This document shows, piece by piece, positions 7,131-15,083 of a stretch of DNA of 40,205 bases. The stretch is from a virus. Position 1 is the stretch's first letter. The number at the start of each line of letters is the position of its first letter. The stretch covers positions 1-40,205 of the IMG/VR virus record IMGVR_UViG_3300018420_004001; one strand, 5' to 3'. The notes under the pieces are model-generated. The model searched no databases, was not told the DNA's origin, and was given only the letters and a program-made list of their open reading frames with translations. A program made the position numbers and the translations under genes.

Positions 7131-7793
7131 TTAGACTAAATCTGTTGCTAGTGGAAAAATATCAGCAATGACTTTAGCACAGGCGTGTGCAATATCCATA
7201 TGCTCTTTCTGTGTTCCGTTTGCGCCACGTAGTTCAATATAATGAATCCACGAACGCAGTGTTCCGTTCATATACAAACGTGTTTTTGTGTTACCTTCAG
7301 GCAAGACAACACGAGCCTGCTCTTTAGCAATACCGTTGTCGATAGCCCAGTTATATACTTCTTTTGCTTTTTCAATTACTTCTTGTTGTTTTGAAGCCCA
7401 ATCATAATGTAATTCACTTTCATCATCAAGTTCAATTGAATTTTGTCTGTTTTGTTTGTCTTGTAAACGTGCTTCACGTGTTACAAACATTTCACCAAAC
7501 TCTGCAGGATTTGCATAGCGTTGGCTAAACTCTTGGAAACTAAAACTACGATGTCTTACAATTTGATGTGCAATATCTCGTGTTGTGTTTATTTCTAAAC
7601 AAGCACTTACCATTTCAAGTGGAGACCAATGAGCGTGTTTAATTAGATACTTGATAAGTTTCTCACTTGTCTCACTGTTCATTTGATTGCTTGGATTGCT
7701 TACTCTAGCACAATAAGCAATAAGTTCTTGACAGTTGTCTAAACCTACTCCTTGTGGTGCTGTGCTATAGGAAATCAATTTTACTTCAGTCAT
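7131..7793 (-). CDS. thyX: Flavin-dependent thymidylate synthase ThyX
   Basis: Converts dUMP to dTMP using FAD, NADPH and methylene-tetrahydrofolate, supplying thymidine for phage DNA. The 220-residue protein has the diagnostic RHRX7S motif as RHRSFSFQEFS (residues 80-90) followed by QRY. It also has HAHWSPLEM (family HxSxFE) and a C-terminal ARVVLPEGNTKTRLYMNGTL-type segment that binds dUMP and flavin. Length is normal for the family (about 220-250). The ATG overlaps the previous small gene by 8 bases. ThyX rather than ThyA/Td is typical of marine T4-like phages. Confidence 0.96.
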   Translation of the reverse strand: MTEVKLISYSTAPQGVGLDNCQELIAYCARVSNPSNQMNSETSEKLIKYLIKHAHWSPLEMVSACLEINTTRDIAHQIVRHRSFSFQEFSQRYANPAEFGEMFVTREARLQDKQNRQNSIELDDESELHYDWASKQQEVIEKAKEVYNWAIDNGIAKEQARVVLPEGNTKTRLYMNGTLRSWIHYIELRGANGTQKEHMDIAHACAKVIADIFPLATDLV

Positions 7794-7995
7794 CTGTTTG
7801 TCCTTTTAACTGTCTAACTCTGTGATGTAACCAACTTATAGCCGTATTTATATGGCCTGTGTCGTGTGGTTGTAATTGCTTTGTAGCGTATTCTATCTCA
7901 TCTTGGAGAAAGTCTATACGCATTATATCTCTGAATAACTTATTTTTATCTTTAGAAGTTTGGACCTTCTTTTTCGTCCTCGTCATCAATTTCAC
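7786..7995 (-). CDS. Small hypothetical protein, 69 aa
   Basis: Lys/Arg-rich N-terminus (TRTKKKVQTSKDKNK) followed by a predicted helical body with RIDFLQDEIEYATKQL and HINTAISWLHHRV. The frame opens with GTG at 7995 (AAAGG upstream); an in-frame ATG at 7986 is an alternative. It overlaps the neighbours on both sides (44 and 8 bases), which supports real coupled translation. No recognisable family. It may bind nucleic acid, judging only from its charge. Confidence 0.55.
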   Translation of the reverse strand: MKLMTRTKKKVQTSKDKNKLFRDIMRIDFLQDEIEYATKQLQPHDTGHINTAISWLHHRVRQLKGQTDD

Positions 7996-8293
7996 ATAAC
8001 CTTTCTATATGTTTGTAGTGTTCGTATGCTTTTTTAAGTGCTTCAAATTTTTCTAACTTTTTAGGATCTGGAACTAAAATGTTTAGTCTTGATTCAATGG
8101 CTTCTAGTCGTTTGCGCATAGCACTGTCGACTTCAAGGCTGTCTGTACTATAAGACCAATCAGTTGCACTGTCAAGAGTAGATGAAGTATCAAAAGTAAA
8201 ATTGGTATCATATGATGTTACGGCAGAGCCAGAGGCCCCACCGTAGATATCATCATTATCTAATGTAATAGTAAAAGTGTTATCATCACCCAT
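7952..8293 (-). CDS. Small hypothetical phage protein, 113 aa
   Basis: The N-terminal half is Asp/Ser/Thr-rich and acidic (GDDNTFTITLDNDDIYGG and a Ser/Thr/Asp run to about residue 55). The C-terminal half is helical, with SAMRKRLEAIESRLNILVPD, EALKKAYEHYKHIERL and an acidic tail. The MRKRLEAIE...ILxPDP pattern looks like a small protein of T4-like cyanophages that I remember only as hypothetical. It overlaps the upstream gene by eight bases (ATGGGTGA) and the downstream one by 44. Confidence 0.6.
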   Translation of the reverse strand: MGDDNTFTITLDNDDIYGGASGSAVTSYDTNFTFDTSSTLDSATDWSYSTDSLEVDSAMRKRLEAIESRLNILVPDPKKLEKFEALKKAYEHYKHIERLCEIDDEDEKEGPNF

Positions 8294-8480
8294 TAAGTTT
8301 TGCCTCTTTACGAGAGTTTTTTGTATCAGTGATTTCTTTACGTCTTTCCTTGATAGCCTTAGTCATCTCTTGTAGGGCCTTTCTTGCTCTGGTTCCGGCA
8401 GCACCGTTACCTGCTTCAAATTTCTCATCTTCAGCAAGAAAAACATCCATTGCTGCTTTGATAGCGTCTGTATTTGACAT
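8286..8480 (-). CDS. Small helical conserved phage protein, 64 aa
   Basis: Highly helical, Ala/Lys/Glu-rich: MSNTDAIKAAMDVFLAEDEK, then GNGAAGTRARKALQEMTKAI and a basic KERRKE tail. The GNGxAGTRARKALQE segment is reminiscent of the H1-like/histone-like small proteins of phages, but no function can be assigned. AGGAGA precedes the ATG. It is the first gene of a seven-frame block (64 aa, 113 aa, 69 aa, thyX, leader, 63 aa, 52 aa) under the consensus promoter at 8525-8553. Confidence 0.65.
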   Translation of the reverse strand: MSNTDAIKAAMDVFLAEDEKFEAGNGAAGTRARKALQEMTKAIKERRKEITDTKNSRKEAKLNG

Positions 8481-8524
8481 ATTATTTGTTCTCCTAATAA
8501 TAAAATGAACCTTATTTGTTCTTT

Positions 8525-8553
8525 ATTATATAAGCCTTGAATGCATTTGTCAA
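8525..8553 (-). promoter_or_regulatory. Consensus sigma70 promoter for the thyX block
   Basis: Minus strand TTGACA (8553-8548), 17 bases, TATAAT (8530-8525). It is a perfect consensus 45 bases before the first ATG. Confidence 0.87.
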
Positions 8554-8564
8554 TATGTAAAGTG

Positions 8565-8572
8565 GTTAAATA
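8565..8572 (+). promoter_or_regulatory. Possible late-type box at the left end of the radical SAM island
   Basis: Plus strand GTTAAATA lies eight bases before the ATG at 8581, resembling but not matching NATAAATA. It is the only promoter-like element seen between the divergent blocks on the plus strand. Confidence 0.25.
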
Positions 8573-9561
8573 TGTTTATAATGAATGATTTTACTCTTAT
8601 TCCGTTCCAAAACATTGTAAAGTTCGGCCAAAAAACTATGCTAGATCAACCTTTATTCAATGTTAGTTGGATACTTGGTCGCTTTTGCAATTACAGTTGT
8701 AGTTACTGTTGGCCATATGCAAGAACGGATAAACCAGATCATCAAGAACTAGATGTCTACAAAAATACGATAGATGAAATTAAACGCCAGGCAAGAGATA
8801 ATGGATTTACTGAATTCCATTTTAGTTTTAGTGGAGGCGAGCCAACAGCGTACAAACACTTTGGAGAGCTTATAGAGCATTACTGTAGTGATACAGAAGC
8901 ACCTTACCAAAGTATACATATTACCACTAATCTATCTCCAGGTAGCAAATGGTGGAACAGATGGCTAGAAGCAACGAGTAAATTACAACGCAGAAGTATT
9001 ACTGCTAGTTTCCATTCTGAGTTTGCAAAGGAGCAAGAGTTTGGAGACAAATGTTTACAACTTATGGCTGACGGTGTATTAGTTACAATCAATCAAGTAA
9101 TGGTTCCTCACCATTTTGACGAGTATTATGAAAGGTGCAAACGATTTTCAGAAAGGGGTATTAATGTAACACTTAAACCACAAAGCGATCCAACTGCTAG
9201 TTTTATTGTAGATGGATATACTGTGAAACAACACTTAATGATGCAAGAACAATTTCCACAACACATAAAAGGTGAACAAGTTATGCAAATGTATTTTGAA
9301 GATCACAAAGGTAACGATTACGGATTGGATCAAGCAGAAAGAATGAACGCATTTGACTTCAATAAGTTTAAAGATTGGAATTGCGCAGCAGGGTATCAAA
9401 GTTGCGTTATAAGGGGGGTGGAAGTTAAGAGAGCATATAGTTGTGCGGAAGAGCCTTTAGGCACGCTTACAGACGGTTTTACGCTGTTTAAAGCACCATC
9501 TAAATGCATTACTAGCACCTGTGTAAGTTCTGCAGACAGTAAAATACCAAAATCAAGATGA
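8572..9561 (+). CDS. Radical SAM enzyme 1 (short type with C-terminal cysteine cluster)
   Basis: The 329-residue protein has the 4Fe-4S/SAM motif CNYSCSYC (Cys 39, 43, 46) and the SAM-binding SGGEP (residues 87-91). The C-terminal 60 residues hold further cysteines (WNCAAG, YSCAEEPLG, SKCITSTC), laid out like a SPASM/twitch auxiliary cluster. Family members cleave SAM to a deoxyadenosyl radical, often to modify peptides. It shares its architecture with the proteins at 13113 and 19731. The start is ATG 8572 or the in-frame ATG 8581; the latter leaves MNDFTLIPF as N-terminus. Its stop overlaps the next start as ATGA. Substrate unknown. Confidence 0.85.
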   Translation: MFIMNDFTLIPFQNIVKFGQKTMLDQPLFNVSWILGRFCNYSCSYCWPYARTDKPDHQELDVYKNTIDEIKRQARDNGFTEFHFSFSGGEPTAYKHFGELIEHYCSDTEAPYQSIHITTNLSPGSKWWNRWLEATSKLQRRSITASFHSEFAKEQEFGDKCLQLMADGVLVTINQVMVPHHFDEYYERCKRFSERGINVTLKPQSDPTASFIVDGYTVKQHLMMQEQFPQHIKGEQVMQMYFEDHKGNDYGLDQAERMNAFDFNKFKDWNCAAGYQSCVIRGVEVKRAYSCAEEPLGTLTDGFTLFKAPSKCITSTCVSSADSKIPKSR

Positions 9562-10163
9562 AAATAGATATACAAGATATAAAATTTTGGATGGATGCTA
9601 TTCGCAACAGCGATGACAGAAGTCGAACACTTGAAAGTTTTTGGGGAGGACAACTTCAATCCAAAACTTGGTTAATAGAATCTCTTGAAAGAAAATCACG
9701 TATTGCAAATGCATCAGTTATTATTTTTGGTGGATGGAATGGTGTACTTGCTAGTATGTTGTTTAACAGTGAAATAGGAATAAAACATATTACAAGTGTA
9801 GATATTGATCCTGTTTGCGAAGAAATAGCAAGAACAATGAATAAGCGACAAGAAATGGAAGGCAAGTTTGTTGCTGTTACAGAAGATATGTGTAACTTCC
9901 ATTACGACAAAAAACCTGACATAGTTATTAATACAAGTTGTGAACATCTGACCAAAGCACAATATAAAAAATGGTTGCAAAATGTTCCTAAAGATTGTAA
10001 AATAGTACTACAAAGTAATGATTATAAAGAACTAGATGAACACGTAAATTGTGTATCATCTTTAGCAGCATTTAAAAAAAGCAGTGGCTTATCTTCATAT
10101 ATGGTTGAGGATGAGTTACAATTACAAAAGTATATAAGATTTATGCTTATTGGACACAAGTAA
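9558..10163 (+). CDS. SAM-dependent methyltransferase-like protein (class I Rossmann fold)
   Basis: 201 residues. The SAM-binding glycine loop appears as VIIFGGWNGVLAS (residues 54-66), a variant of the usual GxGxG. It is followed by the acidic ribose-binding motif TSVDIDPVCEE and, after a strand, DIVINTSCEHL in the motif IV position. This order is that of class I methyltransferases, but the GGWNG loop means the catalytic step is inferred. The GGWxG form is used in a few nicotianamine-synthase-like and phage proteins. It sits between two radical SAM genes with ATGA and TAATG junctions. It may methylate a product of the same pathway. Confidence 0.65.
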   Translation: MKIDIQDIKFWMDAIRNSDDRSRTLESFWGGQLQSKTWLIESLERKSRIANASVIIFGGWNGVLASMLFNSEIGIKHITSVDIDPVCEEIARTMNKRQEMEGKFVAVTEDMCNFHYDKKPDIVINTSCEHLTKAQYKKWLQNVPKDCKIVLQSNDYKELDEHVNCVSSLAAFKKSSGLSSYMVEDELQLQKYIRFMLIGHK

Positions 10164-11161
10164 TGTATAACATAGATCAAATCAAATCAGTTCACCTTGA
10201 AGTGACATCTAAGTGTCAAGCAAAGTGCCCTATGTGTCCTCGCAGAATACAAGGCGGACCGCTCCTTGATACTTTATATCTTGAAGAAATAGATTTAGGC
10301 ACTTTTGTTAATTGGTTTCCAAGAGACTTTGTAAAACAGTTAGATGAATTGAATATGTGTGGTAATTTAGGAGATCCTATAATTGCAACAGACACTTTAG
10401 AAATATACAGATATCTTAGAGAAACCAATCCTATAATGCATTTACAAATGCATACTAACGGCAGTGCAAGGTCTATAGATTGGTGGAAAGAATTAGCAAG
10501 TTTGAATGTGCAAGTTGTGTTTGGTATAGATGGTTTAGAAGACACTCACTCTCTTTATAGAGTAAACACAGACTTTAACAAAATAATAAAAAATGCAACA
10601 GCATTTATACAAGCAGGTGGAGATGCTCGTTGGGATATGTTAGTGTTCAAACATAATGAACACCAAGTTAGTAAATGTGAACAGATGTCAAAAGAATTAG
10701 GCTTTACACATTTCTATCAAAAACACACAAGTAGATTCAGAGACGGTAAACTAGATGTTATAGATGATAATTACAATATAACACATACTTTGTATCCAAC
10801 TACGCATAGTGATAAAAACAGTGCAGGAGTTGAAAAAGCAAAACAAGATGTGTTACCTAACATCACTTGTAAAGCACAAAAATATAACCAAATATATGTT
10901 GCTGCTAACGGCGGTGTAAGTCCTTGCTGTTGGTTAGATTTAGAATGGGTGCCGCAGCATAGTTTTTCTCGTATAGATTATATGAGCAAAGTTAAAGAAT
11001 ATCCTAATCTAAATAATAAAAGTCTTAGCGATATATTTGCAAGTGGCTTTTTTAGCAAAATATCAAGTTGCTGGTCAACTACAGGTTTGAAAGAATGTAC
11101 AAGGCAGTGCGGCAACTTTGATAAATTAAATAAACAGTTTGTAGGGATACCAAATGAGTAA
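10163..11161 (+). CDS. Radical SAM/SPASM enzyme 2
   Basis: 332 residues. The cluster motif is very N-terminal, SKCQAKCPMCPRR (Cys 18, 22, 25). The usual GGEP strand is replaced by NMCGNLGDPI, a GxxGDP form seen in a phage/cyanobacterial subgroup. HTNGS and FGIDGLED follow in the expected barrel strands. The C-terminal 100 residues hold a SPASM-like set: CKAQKYNQIYVAANGGVSPC, CWL, then ECTRQCGNF at the end. It is closely similar in layout to the minus-strand protein at 20695-21699, including DGLED and a DARWDMLVFKHN segment (there LARWRMLVFEHN). The two are evidently paralogues. Confidence 0.87.
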   Translation: MYNIDQIKSVHLEVTSKCQAKCPMCPRRIQGGPLLDTLYLEEIDLGTFVNWFPRDFVKQLDELNMCGNLGDPIIATDTLEIYRYLRETNPIMHLQMHTNGSARSIDWWKELASLNVQVVFGIDGLEDTHSLYRVNTDFNKIIKNATAFIQAGGDARWDMLVFKHNEHQVSKCEQMSKELGFTHFYQKHTSRFRDGKLDVIDDNYNITHTLYPTTHSDKNSAGVEKAKQDVLPNITCKAQKYNQIYVAANGGVSPCCWLDLEWVPQHSFSRIDYMSKVKEYPNLNNKSLSDIFASGFFSKISSCWSTTGLKECTRQCGNFDKLNKQFVGIPNE

Positions 11162-12470
11162 AACGTTTTGCCCGCTACCTTGGATACATATGGCGACTAG
11201 GCCTAATGGTGATGTGAGAGTTTGCTGTACAGCAAATGCAAGTGGTGCTGGCCCGGAAGATAATAAGACTGCAGGACTTGTAAAGAAAGACGGTATTGCT
11301 ATGAACTTGAGAGACCATACTATTGAAGAAGTATGGAATAGTGAACATATGCGTAACACAAGACTGCAAATGTTAAATGGTGAAGTACCTGTAAGTTGCA
11401 CAAAATGCTTTGATGAAGAAAGTAAAGGTGTAGTGAGCAAACGTCAATGGGAAACACGTGAATGGGAAGGAAAAATTGATATGAAAAACCTTGTAGATAA
11501 AACACAAGAAGATGGTAGTTTGGAGGTTGATATTCCTTACTTTGATTTACGCTTAGGAAATGTATGTAACCTAAAATGTGTAATGTGTTCGCCGCACGAT
11601 AGTTCAAGTTGGATTAAGGATTGGAGAAGTCAACAACCTAATTACAAAAATCCTATTCTAGCAAGTGATCAAGATTGGGATCAAAACTTTGATTACACTT
11701 GGTACAAGAAGGGAAGTTTTATTGAAAGTATGATGCAGCAAAGTCATAACATTCAGCAGTTATATTTTGCTGGCGGTGAGCCATTAATGATTCCCGAGCA
11801 TTGGAAAATATTACAAGAGCTAATAGCAGATGGTCACGCAAAAAATATTAAGTTAAGATATAACACCAATGGACACCCTCCTAGTATGAGAAAGGCTGTT
11901 AACTATTGGAATCAGTTTAAAGAAGTTGTTGTAAATTTTAGTATGGATGGAACTGAACGTGTAAACAATTACATAAGACATCCAAGTGTATGGAGCGATC
12001 AACTTGATGCATTCTATTACATTACACAAGAACTAGATAAAAATCATCAAGTTAATATTGCTTGTGCTGTACAAGCACTTAATGCACTTGACTTAACAAA
12101 TTTTGTAGAATGGTCAATACAAGCAAATCAAATTAATAATAAAAGAACACATATGGCTGCACCTTTTATTAATACACATTTTGTATATCTACCAAGTTAT
12201 ATGAATATTAAAGTATTGCCTATAGAAATTAAAAACAAGGTGCGTAGAAATATCGAAGACTTTCTAATTAGGCATTCAAATGACAAGTACTTCAATGATC
12301 ATCCTATGGGCAGACAGCGTTGGGAAGGTATAATTAAATTTATGTACGCAGAAGATTGGAGTCATAAATTACCTGCATTAGTAGAATATTTAGACAGTTG
12401 TGATAAAACAAGAGGGACTGACTGGAGAGAAACATTTCCAGAGTTAGCGGAAAGTATAGATGGACAATAA
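11154..12470 (+). CDS. Radical SAM enzyme 3 with N-terminal twitch domain
   Basis: 438 residues in the N-Twi-rSAM architecture, where the auxiliary cluster domain precedes the radical SAM barrel. N-terminal cysteines: FCPLPWIHM (Cys 6), VRVCCTAN (24, 25) and SCTKC (82, 85). The SAM cluster is NVCNLKCVMC (138, 142, 145) and the SAM-binding AGGEP is at 206-210. RYNTNG and VNFSMDG mark later strands. This arrangement is found mainly in marine bacteria and phages and is associated with uncharacterised peptide or small-molecule modification. It overlaps the previous gene by eight bases and the next by 11. Paralogues lie at 13998, 17824 and 21732. Confidence 0.88.
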   Translation: MSKTFCPLPWIHMATRPNGDVRVCCTANASGAGPEDNKTAGLVKKDGIAMNLRDHTIEEVWNSEHMRNTRLQMLNGEVPVSCTKCFDEESKGVVSKRQWETREWEGKIDMKNLVDKTQEDGSLEVDIPYFDLRLGNVCNLKCVMCSPHDSSSWIKDWRSQQPNYKNPILASDQDWDQNFDYTWYKKGSFIESMMQQSHNIQQLYFAGGEPLMIPEHWKILQELIADGHAKNIKLRYNTNGHPPSMRKAVNYWNQFKEVVVNFSMDGTERVNNYIRHPSVWSDQLDAFYYITQELDKNHQVNIACAVQALNALDLTNFVEWSIQANQINNKRTHMAAPFINTHFVYLPSYMNIKVLPIEIKNKVRRNIEDFLIRHSNDKYFNDHPMGRQRWEGIIKFMYAEDWSHKLPALVEYLDSCDKTRGTDWRETFPELAESIDGQ

Positions 12471-13116
12471 AGAAATAGAAAGAGCATTACGTTGGCAAAG
12501 TCTAGTAAATCTAGGTAACCAAGTCAAACTTAAATGGAGCATAGATCATTATGCTGTTGAAAAACAATTAGAACAGTTTAAAGACAATTGGTGTCCGTAT
12601 AATGCTAAAAAGGATACACACAATAACAGATGGGGATTACCTATTACTAGTCACACAGGTGATGTTATGGACAATTATCATCTTAACAGTTTTGGTCATA
12701 TGCAAAAATATCACGATGTAGAAATGAAGGAAGAAAACTTCAATACACCTACAGACGTATATCATAAAATACCAGAACTTAAAAAAATAGTTGATGTGTT
12801 TTATCCTGACATAGGCCGTGTACATTTAGTACGTGTAGATCAAGGAGGATTCTTTCCTCCACATAGAGATTTTCACGGTACTAGTCCAGAGTATTTTAGA
12901 TTGTTAGTTGTATTTGGACGTTGTAGTCCAGAAAATTATGTACAACTTATCGATGGAAAGCCTTTGTATCCAGAAGCAGGATATGTGTACTTTACAAACT
13001 TTCAATTAGATCATAGTGTGTTTAGTTTTAGTGATAATTTGTACAGTCTTATTTTAACAGTGAAACTAAATGAGCGTACACAACAACTAATATTAGATAA
13101 CACGATGGCAGAATGA
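12460..13116 (+). CDS. AspH-like 2OG-Fe(II) oxygenase 1 of the island
   Basis: 218 residues. The facial triad is visible as PPHRDFH (His 135, Asp 137) and LDHSVFSF (His 185), with the beta-strand GYVYFTNFQ before the distal histidine. Aspartyl/asparaginyl beta-hydroxylase-like enzymes hydroxylate side chains of peptides or free amino acids. The arginine expected about ten residues after the distal histidine is not obvious (FSDNLYSLILTV follows), so 2OG binding may differ. It lies between two radical SAM genes with short overlaps. Confidence 0.72.
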   Translation: MDNKEIERALRWQSLVNLGNQVKLKWSIDHYAVEKQLEQFKDNWCPYNAKKDTHNNRWGLPITSHTGDVMDNYHLNSFGHMQKYHDVEMKEENFNTPTDVYHKIPELKKIVDVFYPDIGRVHLVRVDQGGFFPPHRDFHGTSPEYFRLLVVFGRCSPENYVQLIDGKPLYPEAGYVYFTNFQLDHSVFSFSDNLYSLILTVKLNERTQQLILDNTMAE

Positions 13117-14018
13117 AGTTAATATATCAAGATACATCAAAAGAAAATTGGTTTTTAGTTAGTTGGACACTTAGCAATAAGTGTAACTATCGTTGTTCCT
13201 ATTGTCCTGAGCATTTACATAATGGTAGTACAGGCCAACCTAGGTGGGATACTGTTGAAAGATTCGTCAAAAATTTTACAGTACCCGGTAAAGATATTTG
13301 TTATAGACTAAGCGGTGGTGAACCTACATACTGGAAACATTTCATTGACCTTGCTAAACTTGTAAAAGAACAAGGGCATACTTTTAGTTTTCTTACAAAT
13401 GGTAGTAGAGAAATAGAATACTATAAAGAAATAAGCCAATACACAGATGGTTATATTATTTCATATCATAATGAATATGCTAACTTACAACACATAAAAG
13501 ACATTGTAAAAGTAAGTGATTGTCCTGTGTTTATAAATCTAATGCTTTCTCCTGATAACTTTGATGAAATGTTTGACATCGCAGAAGAAATTTATTTTAG
13601 TTCAGACAATGTAAGTATTTGGCCAAAAATTATTTTAGATAAATCCAATATAGATGCAATTACAAATACGCCTGCAAACTATAACAAAATACAATTAGAA
13701 ACAATCGACAACTGGCCATTCTTTAGAAAGTTACCTGATGCTAATTTACATAGAGGTGAACTTTTGTTAGATGAAAAACCTGTTACAGCAAACAATTTAA
13801 TAACTAACAATCAAAATACATTTTACGGTTGGAAGTGTTGGGCAGGATTACATATGATCAATGTAGATATGTGGGGCAACATATACAGAGCAGATTGTAA
13901 AGAGGGCGGAGCATTAGGCAATATAGAACGTTACAAGTTGCCTAAAGAAACAATTCAATGTGGCAAAGCAGTATGTGCTTGTCTAAGTGATATCTACTTA
14001 CGTAAAGAGACTGTCTAG
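13113..14018 (+). CDS. Radical SAM enzyme 4 (short type)
   Basis: 301 residues. Cluster motif NKCNYRCSYC (Cys 24, 28, 31); SAM-binding LSGGEP around residues 66-71; FLTNGS follows. The C-terminal end is YGWKCWAG, ADCKEGGALGNIE, IQCGKAVCACLSD. This glycine/cysteine pattern is shared with the proteins at 8572 and 19731 and looks like a twitch cluster. The 3' end overlaps the convergent minus-strand gene at 13998 by 21 bases, so both strands are coding there. It is the last gene of the first plus-strand block. Confidence 0.85.
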   Translation: MKLIYQDTSKENWFLVSWTLSNKCNYRCSYCPEHLHNGSTGQPRWDTVERFVKNFTVPGKDICYRLSGGEPTYWKHFIDLAKLVKEQGHTFSFLTNGSREIEYYKEISQYTDGYIISYHNEYANLQHIKDIVKVSDCPVFINLMLSPDNFDEMFDIAEEIYFSSDNVSIWPKIILDKSNIDAITNTPANYNKIQLETIDNWPFFRKLPDANLHRGELLLDEKPVTANNLITNNQNTFYGWKCWAGLHMINVDMWGNIYRADCKEGGALGNIERYKLPKETIQCGKAVCACLSDIYLRKETV

Positions 14019-15083
14019 TTCAGGGCAAACGTCAAGTACATTTGTACCACGCAATTTATCAACTTTATTTGTAAAATCAATAAACTGTTCAAGTTCAGCA
14101 GGGCGCGATGAATGTCTGTATCCTGTTCCTTCAAGTATATGTTCAGGAAGTATTTGTGGATTCAAGTAAGCAGGTGTTGTAACAACATTGTTTACATATA
14201 ATTCATAGTGTGGCTTTTTAATTTTAAAGAACCAGTCTACAATATCTTTTACGTGGCACACATTGTATGTCATAATAGTGCCTGCAAAAATTAGTCTATC
14301 CATTTTATCTAAATGCTGTAAGTTATCTACTAGTTGTTCGAAAGGAAAGTTATCACCACCCCTAATGTATTCGTATAACTTGCCTGTGCCTTCAATACTA
14401 ATATGCCATTTAGTTTCTTTAAATTGATGAGCTAATTCGTCAAACTCTAAATCTACAACAGTACCATTAGTGCTAATATCAAGTGTAATATTTTTTGCAA
14501 GATCAAGTTCAATAAGTTTTTGCATAATTTGTTTGTTAGCAGGTTCCATATATGGTTCACCTCCCTTGATATTAACATACTGTAAGTTCTTAAAATATTC
14601 AGGATATGCAAACAAATTATCTACAATGTCAGGTGAAAGATTTCTGTAACCAAAGTCTGGTTCGTGAATAGGTCTTTGTACACCCATTTTATCAAGTTTT
14701 AAATCTTCCTTAATCCAAGCAGTACTGTTTACACCACTACACATTCTGCACTTAAGATTACACAAATTACTCATATTAAATTCTAAGAAATATATGTCAT
14801 TTCGTAAGTTGCTCTCTGGTTTTAGCATAGGATTTAGAACTTGCTCAAAAAACTTTCTTCTGCTATGTCCGTTTGTATTTTCTTTAAGTGTACATTGAGA
14901 ACAATTACTAGGAAACTGACCTTGAGCAATAGTACGCTGAGTGTGTATCAATCCAGGATTACGGAATATAGTTGGTAGATCTTCTCTAAGCAGGTTACCG
15001 TGACGTCCTGTATACACACAGTCAGGTACAACATCTCCGTTGAATCTTATACTAAGAGCGTGCCAAGGTGCAAAGCACTTCAT
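13998..15083 (-). CDS. Radical SAM enzyme 5 with N-terminal twitch domain
   Basis: 361 residues, N-Twi-rSAM architecture. Twitch cysteines: MKCFAPWHAL (Cys 3), PDCVY (22) and NCSQC (61, 64). SAM cluster NLCNLKCRMC (108, 112, 115); KGGEP at 173-177; DISTNG and ISIEGTG in later strands. A GAGG ribosome site precedes the ATG, and the gene overlaps the upstream propeller gene by 32 bases. It is the last gene of a six-gene minus-strand block reading from 19718. No C-terminal cluster domain is present; the end (KLRGTNVLDVCPELDSLF) resembles that of the other N-Twi paralogues (RGTDWRETFPEL, MRPWEEY). Confidence 0.88.
   Translation of the reverse strand: MKCFAPWHALSIRFNGDVVPDCVYTGRHGNLLREDLPTIFRNPGLIHTQRTIAQGQFPSNCSQCTLKENTNGHSRRKFFEQVLNPMLKPESNLRNDIYFLEFNMSNLCNLKCRMCSGVNSTAWIKEDLKLDKMGVQRPIHEPDFGYRNLSPDIVDNLFAYPEYFKNLQYVNIKGGEPYMEPANKQIMQKLIELDLAKNITLDISTNGTVVDLEFDELAHQFKETKWHISIEGTGKLYEYIRGGDNFPFEQLVDNLQHLDKMDRLIFAGTIMTYNVCHVKDIVDWFFKIKKPHYELYVNNVVTTPAYLNPQILPEHILEGTGYRHSSRPAELEQFIDFTNKVDKLRGTNVLDVCPELDSLFT

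Noticed and set aside
7845-7852. Exact TATAAATA on the minus strand upstream of thyX
   Set aside because: It matches the T4 late box but lies within the coding sequence of the 69-residue gene, and thyX is already served by a sigma70 promoter; chance in AT-rich DNA is likely, though late thyX expression cannot be excluded.
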